From: Streptomyces lincolnensis
GTDB taxonomy: Bacteria > Actinomycetota > Actinomycetes > Streptomycetales > Streptomycetaceae
Assembly: GCF_021173675.1 (NCBI RefSeq)
Contig: NZ_JAIHON010000011.1
Coordinates: 124,001 to 188,000 of the forward strand
DNA length: 64,000 nucleotides
Direction of reading: 5' to 3'
Shown here: positions 1 through 8,234 of the stretch, piece after piece
Layout: each line of letters opens with the position of its first letter
Numbering within the stretch: position 1 is the first letter of the stretch
Notes under the pieces: generated by a model
Database searches by the model: none
Seen by the model: the letters and a program-made list of their open reading frames with translations, nothing else
Told to the model about the DNA's origin: nothing
Made by a program: the position numbers and the translations under genes

Positions 1-167
1 GGGTGGCGCAGGTCGGCGAGGTAGCCGCCGAGCGCGGCGTCGGGCAGGACCAGCAGTCCGGCGCCGGAGGCGCGCGCATCGTCGACGAGTTTGGCGATGC
101 GGGCGAAGTCGAACTCCAGGTCGCGGCCGAAGTGGGCGGCAGCGGCCGCGATCCGGATCGTGCTCAT
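1..167 (-). CDS. Second nitrilase-superfamily protein of the nit operon, N-terminus only (runs off left edge)
   Basis: Only the first 55 or so residues are visible. Reading leftwards from the ATG at 167 gives MSTIRIAAAAAHFGRDLEFD and then a LLVLPDAALGGYL stretch. Both align without gaps to the start of the adjacent nitrilase (MTTLRMAAVAAEFGRDLEED, LLALPEACLGGYL), so the two genes are tandem paralogues. The ATG overlaps the stop of the upstream nitrilase (ATGA), so they are translationally coupled. At position 43, where the nitrilase superfamily has the general-base Glu of its Glu-Lys-Cys triad, this copy has Asp (codon GAC). It may be an altered or inactive partner. The Lys and Cys lie outside the window, so activity cannot be judged. 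Family membership is sure; function is not. Confidence 0.8.
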   Translation of the reverse strand, partial: MSTIRIAAAAAHFGRDLEFDFARIAKLVDDARASGAGLLVLPDAALGGYLADLRH

Positions 168-1015
168 GCGGTGAGTGCTCCCGTGGGTACGTCGTAGGTC
201 TCGGGCCGCCGGTCGCGCAGGTGCCCCATCGACCGGCGGGCGGTCTCCAGTGCCTGTGCGACGTCCAGTTCGGCGACGGCGACGCCGGCGGCGACGCCCG
301 TGTCGGCGAGGATCTCGCCGCCGGGGTCGACGACCTTGGCGCTGCCGACGAAGCGTAGCGACCCGAACGTGCCAGCCTGGTTGGCCGACAGCCACACGAT
401 CTGGTTCTCCAGCGCGCGGGCCCGGTCGAAGAGGTCGAAGCGGCGTTTCCAGCGGTCGTCGACGAGGTCGGCGGTCGCGTTCGTACGGGATCCTGGCCAG
501 GCTGAGACGCAGATCCCGATCTCGGCGCCGTCGAGCGCGAGTGCGCGGGCGGATTCCGGGAACGCCTTGTCGTAGCAGATCATCATGCCGATCCGGCCGA
601 CCGGTGTGTCGAAGGCGTGGAAGCGGTCCCCGGAGGCGTAGCTGGCGTCCTCGCTGAGTGGCTGGTGGACCTTGCGGTGGTTGCCGAGGACGCCGTCGCC
701 GGTGACACAGACGACGCTGTTGTAGCGGTCGTCCCCGGCGGCTTCGCAGTAACCGGCGACGACCGTCATCTCCCCTGCCAGGGAGGCCAGTCGGCGGATC
801 TCGGGGCCGTCGAGGGCAAGCGCGGGCGGGCCCGCGTCGAGTTCGGCGGAGTCGTCGAGGCTGAGCAGATACCCGCCCAGGCACGCCTCGGGCAGCGCCA
901 GCAGGCGTACGCCCTCCTCCCGGGCCTCCTTGATAAGCCGTTCGGCGATCTGGAAGTCCTCCTCCAGGTCGCGGCCGAACTCGGCGGCGACGGCGGCCAT
1001 GCGCAGGGTGGTCAT
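164..1015 (-). CDS. nitC: Nitrilase / carbon-nitrogen hydrolase of the Nit1C cluster (Nit6803-like)
   Basis: This 283-residue nitrilase-superfamily hydrolase attacks a C-N bond (nitrile or amide) through a Cys thioester. The triad is visible as E43 (LPEACLGG), K115 (NHRKVHQPL) and C147 (MMICYDKAFPE). The ATG at 1015 is chosen because it gives an ATGA overlap with the upstream GNAT-AIRS stop, whereas the longer open frame runs back through that gene. Within the conserved Nit1C neighbourhood this is the enzyme that literature links to cyanide or nitrile assimilation. The downstream gene is a tandem paralogue. Family and cluster assignment are secure; the substrate is inferred from context only. 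Confidence 0.88.
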   Translation of the reverse strand: MTTLRMAAVAAEFGRDLEEDFQIAERLIKEAREEGVRLLALPEACLGGYLLSLDDSAELDAGPPALALDGPEIRRLASLAGEMTVVAGYCEAAGDDRYNSVVCVTGDGVLGNHRKVHQPLSEDASYASGDRFHAFDTPVGRIGMMICYDKAFPESARALALDGAEIGICVSAWPGSRTNATADLVDDRWKRRFDLFDRARALENQIVWLSANQAGTFGSLRFVGSAKVVDPGGEILADTGVAAGVAVAELDVAQALETARRSMGHLRDRRPETYDVPTGALTA

Positions 1016-2451
1016 GCGGTCCCCATCCCGGTCACGGTGGACATGACCGCTTCGGTGATCTCTCCGTCGGGCCAGCGCAGCCCGACGCCTTCTCCATCGG
1101 TGAGCCCCCCGCACACCGCGCCCATGGCGGGTCCGGCGGGCAGGGGCGGTGCGCCGGGGTCGTCGGCCGTGAGCATCGCAAAGCCCGGGAAGCAGGTGAA
1201 CCAGTCCCCCACGGTCGCGGCCTCCGGCCGGGGCACGGCGGCCACGTCGAGCACCGCGCGGCAGCCGCTCGCCTCGGCGAGCATGCCGAGGGTTCCGGCG
1301 ATGCCCGCCATCGACACGTCCTTCGCGGCGGCGGGCCGCGCGGCGGCCACCGCCCCGGTCATCGTGCGCAGTTCGTCCGTACGGCGGTGGCTGGTCGAGT
1401 CCCATTGGCGGCCCCGGTAGCCCGGGCGCCAGCGACCGTCGAGGTCGGCGGTGAGCCGTACGGCGTGCCCGGGGCGGCCGCCGCCACCGGGCACCGGCCG
1501 GTCCGTGCGGCCGAGCGCGGTCACCGACAGGGCGGCCGGGACGCCGAGTTGAGTGTGCCCGCCGAGCACCGGGATGTCGTACGCCCGTGCCGCTCGCGTC
1601 AGTCCGGCCAGGATCCGGGCCGCGTGCGCGGCGTCGCGTGCGCCGACCGCGTCCAGCAGGCCGAGCGGTGCGGCGCCCATCGCGGCGAGGTCGTTGACGT
1701 TCACGAGGACCGCGCACCAGCCCGCCCACTCGGGGTCCCGTTCGACCATGGACGGCACGATCGCGTCGCACGCCGCGATCACGTCGGTGCCGGGGACGGG
1801 CGCGCCGTCGTCACCGACGAAGCCCGGGGGCGGGGCCAGCGCGGTGAGGAGCGGTCCGAGGGGGGACTTCGTGGCTGCCGCGAGGGCGGCGATGCGGCCG
1901 ATCGGCCAGCGCATCAGGACGTGCGGCACGCCCGCGACCGTCGTGTTCCGCACCCGCTGCCAGCCGAGCCGGCGGAACAGCACCTCGTTGCGCGCCTGGA
2001 CGGTCGCGTCGAACCGCAGCACGCCCTCCGCCTCGGCGCGGGCGCAGGCGGCCCGGACGAGCGCCGCGCCGATGCCGTGCGGGCCGCGGGCCCGGCGGGC
2101 GACGACCAGGCGGCCGCCCTGCCACCAGCCGAGGTCGGGTCCGTCGTCGACCGGGCCGAGGCGCACTCCGCCGACGACGGCGTTCTCCGGGTCCTTCGCG
2201 ACCAGGACGACGGTTCGGGGGTCGGTGTCGTGGTCGTCCAGGTCGTGATGGGCGAAGAGTCCTTGCTCCTGGACGAAGGCGGCGCGGCGCAGCTCCCGGT
2301 AGGCGGCCATGTCCGTCGTACCGTCCGCCTCCTCGATGCGGAACGCAGGCCGGCGTGCGAGCGTGCTGCGGTCGCCCAGCAGGGCCAGGATGTCCTGCGG
2401 AGCGTCCACGGCCGGCACGGCCACGGAACCGTCGAGGTTCACGGCGCTCAC
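1012..2451 (-). CDS. Fused GNAT N-acetyltransferase / AIR-synthase-like protein (MSMEG_0567/Sll0786-Sll0787 type)
   Basis: The protein has 479 residues and two parts. Residues about 35-155 form a GNAT-like domain (ends in a LFRRLGWQRV motif after a GIGAALVRAAC acetyl-CoA-loop-like stretch). Residues about 180-460 resemble AIR synthase/PurM (VNVNDLAAMGAAPLGLLDAVG, PVLGGHTQLG, AKDVSMAGIAGTLGM). In several Nit1C clusters these are two neighbouring genes; here they are one polypeptide. GTG at 2451 is chosen because it forms a GTGA overlap with the radical SAM stop; the longer open frame is a shadow of the upstream gene. The cluster is known as nitrogen-starvation associated, but the reaction of this protein is undefined. 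The domain calls are good; function is unknown. Confidence 0.85.
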   Translation of the reverse strand: MSAVNLDGSVAVPAVDAPQDILALLGDRSTLARRPAFRIEEADGTTDMAAYRELRRAAFVQEQGLFAHHDLDDHDTDPRTVVLVAKDPENAVVGGVRLGPVDDGPDLGWWQGGRLVVARRARGPHGIGAALVRAACARAEAEGVLRFDATVQARNEVLFRRLGWQRVRNTTVAGVPHVLMRWPIGRIAALAAATKSPLGPLLTALAPPPGFVGDDGAPVPGTDVIAACDAIVPSMVERDPEWAGWCAVLVNVNDLAAMGAAPLGLLDAVGARDAAHAARILAGLTRAARAYDIPVLGGHTQLGVPAALSVTALGRTDRPVPGGGGRPGHAVRLTADLDGRWRPGYRGRQWDSTSHRRTDELRTMTGAVAAARPAAAKDVSMAGIAGTLGMLAEASGCRAVLDVAAVPRPEAATVGDWFTCFPGFAMLTADDPGAPPLPAGPAMGAVCGGLTDGEGVGLRWPDGEITEAVMSTVTGMGTA

Positions 2452-3539
2452 CCGCCCGCCGCCTGGAGCACACTGCAGGCCCCGCACGCCGCACAGCCGG
2501 CCCTCTGGTCGGCGCCGCTCATCCCGGCGGCGCGCAGTTTCGCGGCGACGCCCTCGGTGACGTACGTCAGGAGTTCCGCACTGGGTGCCCCGACGCCGTC
2601 GCGGGCGGCAAGGGTGCCGCTCATCGGGCGGAACGGGACGACGAACGGGTACACCCCCCGGTCGATCAACTTGCCTGCCCCGGCGACGAGTTCGTCGGGA
2701 TCCTCGCCGAGGCCGACGAGGAGATAGGTGGAGACGCGGTTCGGTCCGAAGACGCGTACCGCCTCGTCCCACGCGGCCTCGTAGTCGGCCAGCGGGACCG
2801 TCGACTTGCCGAGCATCCAGCGTCGGCGCACCTCGTCGTCGAGGGACTCGACGTGGATGCCGACGGCGGTGGCACCGGCGTCGTGCAGAGCGCGGATCCA
2901 GGCCAGGTCGCCGGGCGGTTCGCACTGCACCTGGATCGGCAGACCGGGCACGGCCGCCAGCACGGCCCGGACCGACCGTACGAGGGTGCGGGCGCCGCGG
3001 TCGGGTCCGGTGGTGGTGCCGGTGGTCATCACCATCTGCTGCACGCCGTCGAGCCGTACGGCGGCCTCGGCGACCTCGGCGAGCTGTGCCGGGGTCTTGG
3101 CAGCCACGGTGGCGCCGGAGCGCAGGGACTCCTCGATGGTGCAGAAGCGGCAGCGGTCTGACTCGGCGTAGCGGATGCAGGTCTGTACGACGGTGGTTGC
3201 CAGGACGTCCGAGCCGTGCAGGCGGGCGATCTGCTCGTAGCGGATGCCGTCGGACGTGGTCAGGTCGTAGAACCTCGGGCGGCGTACGGCGTTGTAGGTC
3301 AGACCGGTGTCCTCGTCACCGAGCCACACCTTGCCGTCCCGCACGGAGTAGGGACTGTCGGGGTTGCGTGGGAGCGCGGCGTTGGCACCGTCGACGAGGA
3401 CGTGTCCGTCGTCGCTGGGCCCCGCGCCGTCCGGCCGCCGCACGGACGCGTCCGACGCGACGCCGTGCAGGGCGAGTTCGGCACGGGTCATGATCCGCAC
3501 ATCCACCGCCGTACTGCTGTCACCGGTGCCAACGCTCAC
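2448..3539 (-). CDS. Radical SAM protein of the Nit1C cluster (MSMEG_0568 family)
   Basis: This 363-residue protein carries a Cys cluster C121-x8-C130-x2-C133 in TCIRYAESDRCRFCTIEES. The spacing is wider than the classical CxxxCxxC but typical of this subgroup as I know it. A second Cys-rich tail near the C-terminus (GCAACGACS) could hold another cluster. The middle contains a barrel-like run with TTGTTTGPDRGARTL. It starts with GTG at 3539 and overlaps the downstream GNAT-AIRS start by 4 bases. It is a core member of the nitrilase-associated cluster, with product unknown. It would need an electron donor and S-adenosylmethionine and is expected to be cytosolic and oxygen sensitive. Confidence 0.87.
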   Translation of the reverse strand: MSVGTGDSSTAVDVRIMTRAELALHGVASDASVRRPDGAGPSDDGHVLVDGANAALPRNPDSPYSVRDGKVWLGDEDTGLTYNAVRRPRFYDLTTSDGIRYEQIARLHGSDVLATTVVQTCIRYAESDRCRFCTIEESLRSGATVAAKTPAQLAEVAEAAVRLDGVQQMVMTTGTTTGPDRGARTLVRSVRAVLAAVPGLPIQVQCEPPGDLAWIRALHDAGATAVGIHVESLDDEVRRRWMLGKSTVPLADYEAAWDEAVRVFGPNRVSTYLLVGLGEDPDELVAGAGKLIDRGVYPFVVPFRPMSGTLAARDGVGAPSAELLTYVTEGVAAKLRAAGMSGADQRAGCAACGACSVLQAAGG

Positions 3540-3548
3540 GTCGTGCTC

Positions 3549-4079
3549 CTACAGCTGGTAGGTGGAGTTGATGATGGCGCCCTTGCGGGCGTAGTGGATC
3601 AGCGCGTCCTGGACGTCCAGGGGGTGGGTGGGGATCACGCCCTCGATGAGGTCCTCCTCGCGGGCGCCGTGCAGGGACAGGCCGAAGCGGCAGCAGTAGA
3701 CCTTGCCGCCCTCGGCGATGAACGTCTTGAGCTGGTTGTTGATGTTGTGCTCGCCGGGGAAGGCGGAGTTGCCGACGGTCGGGAAGCCACGCGTGGCAAG
3801 GCAGTTGAGCGAGCCGGGGCCGTAGAAGTAGATCGCGGTCTCGAAGCCCTTGCGCAGGGCGCGGGTGGCCTGCAGGACGGCGACGAAGGACACCGAGGAC
3901 TCGTGGGCGATGCCGTGGACGAGGGTGAAGTACGTTTCGCCGTCCTCGGCCTGGTAGTCGGGGAACACCTTGGTCGAGCCGTAGATGCTGGTGCCCTCGG
4001 GGAGCGAGGGGTGCGGGATCTCGTCGAGAGACTTCTGCTCGACGTCGGAGAGTTCGGCGGTGACGACGGATTCGGACAT
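3549..4079 (-). CDS. MSMEG_0572/Sll0783-family nitrogen-starvation protein
   Basis: A small 176-residue cytosolic protein starting MSESVVTAELSDVEQKSLDE, with a DsrE/Sll0783-like body (FETAIYFYGPGSLNCLATRGFPT, EGGKVYCCRFGLSLHG). ATG at 4079 is chosen because an AGGAG box lies about 7 bases upstream; longer open frames upstream lack sense. It lies 9 bp before the radical SAM gene and 41 bp after the amidohydrolase, so it is part of the same operon. Cys residues in LNCLAT and YCCRFG are conserved-looking and could act in sulfur or metal chemistry. The family is defined by co-occurrence with the nitrilase cluster and its biochemical role is unknown. Confidence 0.86.
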   Translation of the reverse strand: MSESVVTAELSDVEQKSLDEIPHPSLPEGTSIYGSTKVFPDYQAEDGETYFTLVHGIAHESSVSFVAVLQATRALRKGFETAIYFYGPGSLNCLATRGFPTVGNSAFPGEHNINNQLKTFIAEGGKVYCCRFGLSLHGAREEDLIEGVIPTHPLDVQDALIHYARKGAIINSTYQL

Positions 4080-4120
4080 GGCTGTCTCCTGGTGTGGATG
4101 GGAGGGGAGTCGGGGGTTGG

Positions 4121-4936
4121 TCAGTCGTAGAGCGCGGCGAACGTGTCCCGGAAGACCAGGTCGCCGAGTTCGCCGCCGCCGGTGGCTTCGGCGAGTCGGG
4201 CGTATTCGCCGGTGAGGTCGCCCCACGGCTGGTCGCTGGCGAAGAGCACCCGGTCGTGGCCGATGCCGCGGCGCTCGATCTCCTGGGCCAGCCAGCGGGG
4301 AGTGAAGCCGATGGCCCAGGAGAGATCGGTGTAGACACGCTTGCCGGCGCTGATCCAGTCGAAGAACCGGGAGCCGACGAGTTTGATGTGGCCGCTCATG
4401 CCGCCGCCGAAGTGCACGAGATGGACGGGCACTTGGTCGGCGTACCAGTCGACGAGGTGGCCGACCTCGTCGATGTCGGAGGCGGCGCCGGGAGAGGTGT
4501 GGACGTGGACGACGAGGCCATGTCGGGCGGCTTCGGCGAAGATGCGGTCCAGCTGGGGGCGGCAGGCGGGGTCCGTGGGGCGGCCGCCGAGCAGGAAGCT
4601 CAGCTTGAGGGCCTTGACTCCGGGCTCGCCCGCCAATTGGAGCGCTTCCTCAGTGCGTTGGGCGTCCTCGGGGCGTGGGGAGACCCACAGTCCGGCACGG
4701 ATGCGGTCGTCGCTCTGCGCGGCCTCCAGCGCCAGTTCGTTGAAGGAGAAGGCGATCGCGGGGTCCGGGACGCCGTAGTTGGGGATGACCAGGGCCCGTT
4801 CGGTGCCCTCCGCGTCGAGGTCGGCGATGAGCTGTTTGACGGTGGCGCGGGCGGTGGTGTCCGGGTTGACGGGCGGGCCGCCGTAGAAGGGGTAGGCGGG
4901 CAGGACGCCGATGTGGCGGTGTGCGTCGTAGACCAT
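4121..4936 (-). CDS. Amidohydrolase (TIM-barrel, metal-dependent) inside the nit operon
   Basis: This 271-residue protein of the amidohydrolase_2 type begins MVYDAHRHIG, which supplies the HxH metal motif (H6, H8). Later come VHVHTSPG and VHLVHFGGG, with further likely metal His residues, and an ASDQPWGD Asp near the end. It sits between the flavoprotein gene and the Sll0783-like gene, in line with the rest of the operon. It is not among the core Nit1C genes I know, so it may be a lineage-specific addition hydrolysing an amide, lactone or imine made by the other enzymes. The fold is clear; the substrate is unknown. Confidence 0.85.
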   Translation of the reverse strand: MVYDAHRHIGVLPAYPFYGGPPVNPDTTARATVKQLIADLDAEGTERALVIPNYGVPDPAIAFSFNELALEAAQSDDRIRAGLWVSPRPEDAQRTEEALQLAGEPGVKALKLSFLLGGRPTDPACRPQLDRIFAEAARHGLVVHVHTSPGAASDIDEVGHLVDWYADQVPVHLVHFGGGMSGHIKLVGSRFFDWISAGKRVYTDLSWAIGFTPRWLAQEIERRGIGHDRVLFASDQPWGDLTGEYARLAEATGGGELGDLVFRDTFAALYD

Positions 4937-4956
4937 GTTTCCGGTCCTCAGCTTCC

Positions 4957-6312
4957 TCAGCCGATCGGGAGGGCGGAGGCCAGTTCGCTGGGGGCTCCGG
5001 TGAGCGTGCCGCACACGTCGGCCAGGCGCCGCGAGGCGTCGATGTGATCGGCGAGGAACTCTGCGTCTCGGCCGACCGCCTCGAAGCGGCCCGAGCCCCA
5101 GGAGTACTGCCAGGGCAGACCGAGGAAGTGCAGGCCAGGCGTGCTGGTGGCGCCGCGCCAGTGCATCGGGTAGCCGCGGCCGTCGAAGACGGGGGCCTCG
5201 ATCCACCGGTGGTCGCGCCGGAAGCCGGTAGACCAGATCACCGAGGTGATACCGGCGGCCTCCAGGTCCAGCGCGCGCGGCTGCTCGTTCGGCTCCCACA
5301 CCGGGACGTACCGGGGCTCGGCCGGGGCGTCGATGCCATGCGCGACGATGTGGGCGTCGATGGCGTCCTTGATGCCCTCGGCGACGGAGTCGGCGTGGTC
5401 CAGGTTCACCTTCAGGTCGTCGGCGAACTCCAGGCCCGTACCGGTGATCGCGGTGAGCCGCCCGTACAGCCGCATGCCGTCGCGGGCAAAGGCACGCAGG
5501 TCGATGTCGCGGCCGCCGTCGCGGCCGGTGACGTAGTGATTGACCCGCATGCGCACGGCGTCGGCGTCGTCGAAGTCGTCTATGGACTTGTCGTAGTGGC
5601 CCATGTCGTCGAGCCAGGCCACGCAGTCACGGCCGCGGTAGAAGCGGGCCACACGAGGGGCGCTGCCGACGGCCAGGTGCACCTGGCGCCCGGCGAGGTG
5701 GAGGTCCTCGGCGATCTGGCAGCCGGACTGACCGGTGCCGACCACCAGAACCGCTCCCTCGGGGAGCTGGTCGGGGCTGCGGTAACGAGAGGAGTGGGCC
5801 TGGGTGATGCCGTCGGGCAGGCGTTGGGCCATGGGCGGGACGGCCGGCGTGTGGTAGGGGCCGGTGGCGACCACCACCTGCTCGGCGGTGAAGTCCCCGG
5901 CGGTGGTGGAGAGTTCGAACACCCCGCTCGGCGAGCGCCGCAGCCGGGTGACCGTCACCCCCTCCACCAGTGGCGGCCGGAAGAAGGAGACATACTCCTC
6001 CAGGTACCGGACGATCTCGTCACGGACCATGAACCCGTCCGGATCATCGCCCGGGTAGGGGTAACCGGGCAGCCTGCACTGCCAGTTGGGGGTCACCAGG
6101 CAGAAGGAGTCCCAGCGGCGCTCACGCCACTCGTGCCCGACCCGGTCGGCCTCGAGGACGACATGCTCGACACCTCGCCGACCGAGGCAGTAACTCATCG
6201 AGAGCCCCGCCTGACCGCCGCCGATCACGACCACCGGGATCGGGGAACTTCCCGCGTCCGTCAGGCCATGAGGGAGGGCGCCGGACAGCCGTATCGCCGG
6301 AGCCGAGCTCAC
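4957..6312 (-). CDS. Flavin-dependent monooxygenase-like oxidoreductase (MSMEG_0569 family)
   Basis: The 451-residue protein resembles the flavoprotein of Nit1C clusters. An FAD-binding GxGxxG lies near residues 30-35 (VVVIGGGQAGLSMSY), followed by a typical WRERRWDSFCLVTPNWQ stretch of flavin monooxygenases. A second nucleotide-binding loop (VLVVGTGQSGCQIAE, near residue 185) should bind NADPH. GTG at 6312 overlaps the upstream stop (GTGA), so it is coupled to the MSMEG_0570-like gene. In the operon it may oxygenate the nitrile/cyanide-derived substrate or an intermediate. Family membership is confident; the substrate is not known. Confidence 0.87.
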   Translation of the reverse strand: MSSAPAIRLSGALPHGLTDAGSSPIPVVVIGGGQAGLSMSYCLGRRGVEHVVLEADRVGHEWRERRWDSFCLVTPNWQCRLPGYPYPGDDPDGFMVRDEIVRYLEEYVSFFRPPLVEGVTVTRLRRSPSGVFELSTTAGDFTAEQVVVATGPYHTPAVPPMAQRLPDGITQAHSSRYRSPDQLPEGAVLVVGTGQSGCQIAEDLHLAGRQVHLAVGSAPRVARFYRGRDCVAWLDDMGHYDKSIDDFDDADAVRMRVNHYVTGRDGGRDIDLRAFARDGMRLYGRLTAITGTGLEFADDLKVNLDHADSVAEGIKDAIDAHIVAHGIDAPAEPRYVPVWEPNEQPRALDLEAAGITSVIWSTGFRRDHRWIEAPVFDGRGYPMHWRGATSTPGLHFLGLPWQYSWGSGRFEAVGRDAEFLADHIDASRRLADVCGTLTGAPSELASALPIG

Positions 6313-6614
6313 CGCGTGCTCCCGTCGGCGCCGGTCATGGATTCGACCGTGATCTTGGCATGGCTGACGTCGGCGTACGCGGCGGCGGTCCGCTCGATCT
6401 GCGCGAGCTGGTCGGAGGCACCGGTACAGAAGAAGCCGAACTTCTCCTTCACGCGCTCCCCGGCGATACCGAGTGCCGTACGGCTACGCTCGACGAAATC
6501 CGCAAGCTCGTACTGGCCGCCGGGAACGAAATAGTCCTCGACTATCGTGGAGGGGGAATAGCAGCGCTGCATCAGACCGTCGGGCCAGCGCACATGGAAA
6601 TACATCTCGGGCAT
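6309..6614 (-). CDS. MSMEG_0570-family nitrogen-starvation response protein
   Basis: A 101-residue protein starting MPEMYFHVRWPDGLMQRCYSP, a highly characteristic opening for this small family. ATG at 6614 is chosen because GGAGG lies 6 bases upstream and the family begins here; the longer open frame to 6752 adds unrelated sequence. It is the first gene of the nit operon and couples to the flavoprotein gene by GTGA. It is small, soluble and of unknown biochemical role. A plausible role is as a binding or regulatory subunit for the flavoprotein, inferred only from its adjacency. Confidence 0.86.
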   Translation of the reverse strand: MPEMYFHVRWPDGLMQRCYSPSTIVEDYFVPGGQYELADFVERSRTALGIAGERVKEKFGFFCTGASDQLAQIERTAAAYADVSHAKITVESMTGADGSTR

Positions 6615-7322
6615 GACATCCTCCATGACGGGCGCCGAGGTCTTGACACCTCGCCGCTGTCCGTGGAGACCAACTTCAGCCCTCGGAGATTTCCGAACGA
6701 AGTCATCCGGAATAAAGGGGAGTTGCCAAGAACTCACCTCAGTTCGGAACACGATCGACGTATTCTTGTTGCAGGGACATGAAACGGAGGCGTCGAGCCC
6801 GTCAGGATGTTCGGCGGGGTCCGGATCTTCCGTCCGGGATCAGTTTTCCGTCATGGCTGCGACCGCATCGGCCGAGCCCTGCCCCTGACCGTCGTCGGCG
6901 CCACCCCACCCATGAGGATCTCGCCCTCGTCTCTGTGTTCCAGGTGATTGAGGCAGGGATGAACGTGGTCCTACCGAATCCGGGCGGCCCACCCTGCCTG
7001 GCTCCGTGCGCGCCGACGCGTTCGCCCGCGTTGGACGCCCGGGCCCCGAGATCGTGGGGAACGCGCGCAACCCCAGGTGCACACCCTCATGGCCCCGCAC
7101 CTCGCTGCCGGATTCTTTCCTGAACACGCCGTGTCGGTGCCACGCTGGGCCCTCGGAGCCATGAAGGCGAGGGCGTCCGACCGCCCCCGGCGTCGTCAGA
7201 GCTCGGCGTGACCGACGACGCTGAGGACCACGGCCGGCCCAGGGGACACGTTCCCGAAGGGCGTGCCCCAGGCGACCGTGGGCTCTCCCGTGCACCCAGA
7301 CCTCCCCGTGCCCTCCCCCGTC
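6615..7322. other. 708-bp intergenic region; promoter region of the nit operon, possible gene remnant
   Basis: No convincing gene. The right part should hold nothing but the downstream end of the amidohydrolase gene, and the left part the promoter of the nit operon. On the minus strand one frame ending at 7196 reads PTVAWGTPFGNVSPGPAVVL and looks protein-like, but it has no start or RBS. It may be the tail of a decayed gene. Confidence 0.4.
6747..6765. promoter_or_regulatory. Imperfect palindrome upstream of the nit operon
   Basis: The sequence GAACACG-ATCGA-CGTATTC has 7-base arms matching at 6 of 7 positions. It lies about 130 bp before the first gene, in one of the few AT-richer patches of this gap. 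It could be an operator or overlap the promoter. No regulator gene is adjacent, so the assignment is tentative. Confidence 0.3.
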
Positions 7323-8207
7323 TCACCCGGGGAAGTCGAAGCACTCCGTCGGGTTGTCCACCAGCAGGCGGTGGCGGGCCGTCTCGCCGGGGGCGATGTC
7401 GGCGAGGAGGTCGGTGAGGTCGCCGTCGTCGGGGACGAAGCCATGGGTGTTGGGGTGGGGGAAGTCCGTGCCCCAGACGACGCGTTCCGGGGCGGTGCGG
7501 GTGAGGAGCCGGGCGAGTGCGGCGGAGTCGGTCATGGCGGGCGGGGCTGTGGCGAGACGGTCGGCTCCGCTGAGTTTGACCCAGGTCCGGCCGGTGTCCA
7601 GGAGGCGGCGCAGGGCTGTCACGGCAGGGGAATCGAGGCTCTGGCGCAGGTCGACGCGGCCCATGTGGTCGATGACGAGCCGCAGGGGAATCGAGCGGAT
7701 GAAGTCCTCGTGATCTACGAGGACGTCGCCGGTGACGTGCAGTGCGAGGTGCCAGCCGTAGGGGCGGACCAGGTCGGTGATCGCCGCTGTCGCCGCGGGT
7801 GTGGGCGGCTGCCCCAGGTGCGGAAGGAAGTGCAGGCGCGTGCCGCGTACACCGGCCTCGTGCAGCCGGGCGACCTCCCGGGCGGGAGTGTCCGGGCGGA
7901 TCAGCGCGACGCCTCGGTAGCGGCGTTCGCCCTCCTCCAGTGCCGCCAGCAGCGACGTGTGGTCGGCGCCGTGTGCCGCCGACTGGACGATCACGGCGCG
8001 GCGGATGCCCAGGAGTGCGTGCAGCTTCTGCAGGTCGGCGAGGGGAGCCTCGGGCGGGGTGAAGGTCCGGTCGGGGGCGTAGGGGAATCGGCTGGTGGGG
8101 CCGAATACGTGGCAGTGCGCGTCACAGGCGTTGTCGGGCAGCGTGAGCGTGGGCGCGTGCGGGGCCGGGTGCGGGCCCGGGTTCGAGGGGGTCGAAGCGG
8201 TGGCCAT
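7323..8207 (-). CDS. Amidohydrolase, 2-pyrone-4,6-dicarboxylate lactonase-like (LigI-like)
   Basis: This 294-residue TIM-barrel hydrolase has the metal-binding HxH in NACDAHCHVFGP (H31, H33), then VIDHMGR and the terminal WGTDFPHPN with its Asp. This motif order matches the LigI/4-sulfomuconolactonase branch of amidohydrolases, which open lactone rings of aromatic breakdown products. ATG at 8207 follows a GGGAG box. It is the last gene of a five-gene minus-strand group that begins at the acyl-CoA synthetase. The fold is sure; lactone hydrolysis is an inference from the subfamily and from the catabolic neighbours. Confidence 0.82.
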   Translation of the reverse strand: MATASTPSNPGPHPAPHAPTLTLPDNACDAHCHVFGPTSRFPYAPDRTFTPPEAPLADLQKLHALLGIRRAVIVQSAAHGADHTSLLAALEEGERRYRGVALIRPDTPAREVARLHEAGVRGTRLHFLPHLGQPPTPAATAAITDLVRPYGWHLALHVTGDVLVDHEDFIRSIPLRLVIDHMGRVDLRQSLDSPAVTALRRLLDTGRTWVKLSGADRLATAPPAMTDSAALARLLTRTAPERVVWGTDFPHPNTHGFVPDDGDLTDLLADIAPGETARHRLLVDNPTECFDFPG

Positions 8208-8234
8208 GGGTGTCTCCCGGCGGTCGCTGGGTGG

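Noticed and set aside
6741..6780. 13-codon leader peptide MSLQQEYVDRVPN on the minus strand upstream of the nit operon
   Set aside because: No RBS precedes it and there is no run of regulatory codons or attenuator hairpin after it.
6769..6786. GlnR-like box GTTGC...GAAAC upstream of the nit operon
   Set aside because: The half-sites are 8 bases apart instead of 6 and the first half lacks the GTnAC pattern; also on the far side of the presumed promoter.
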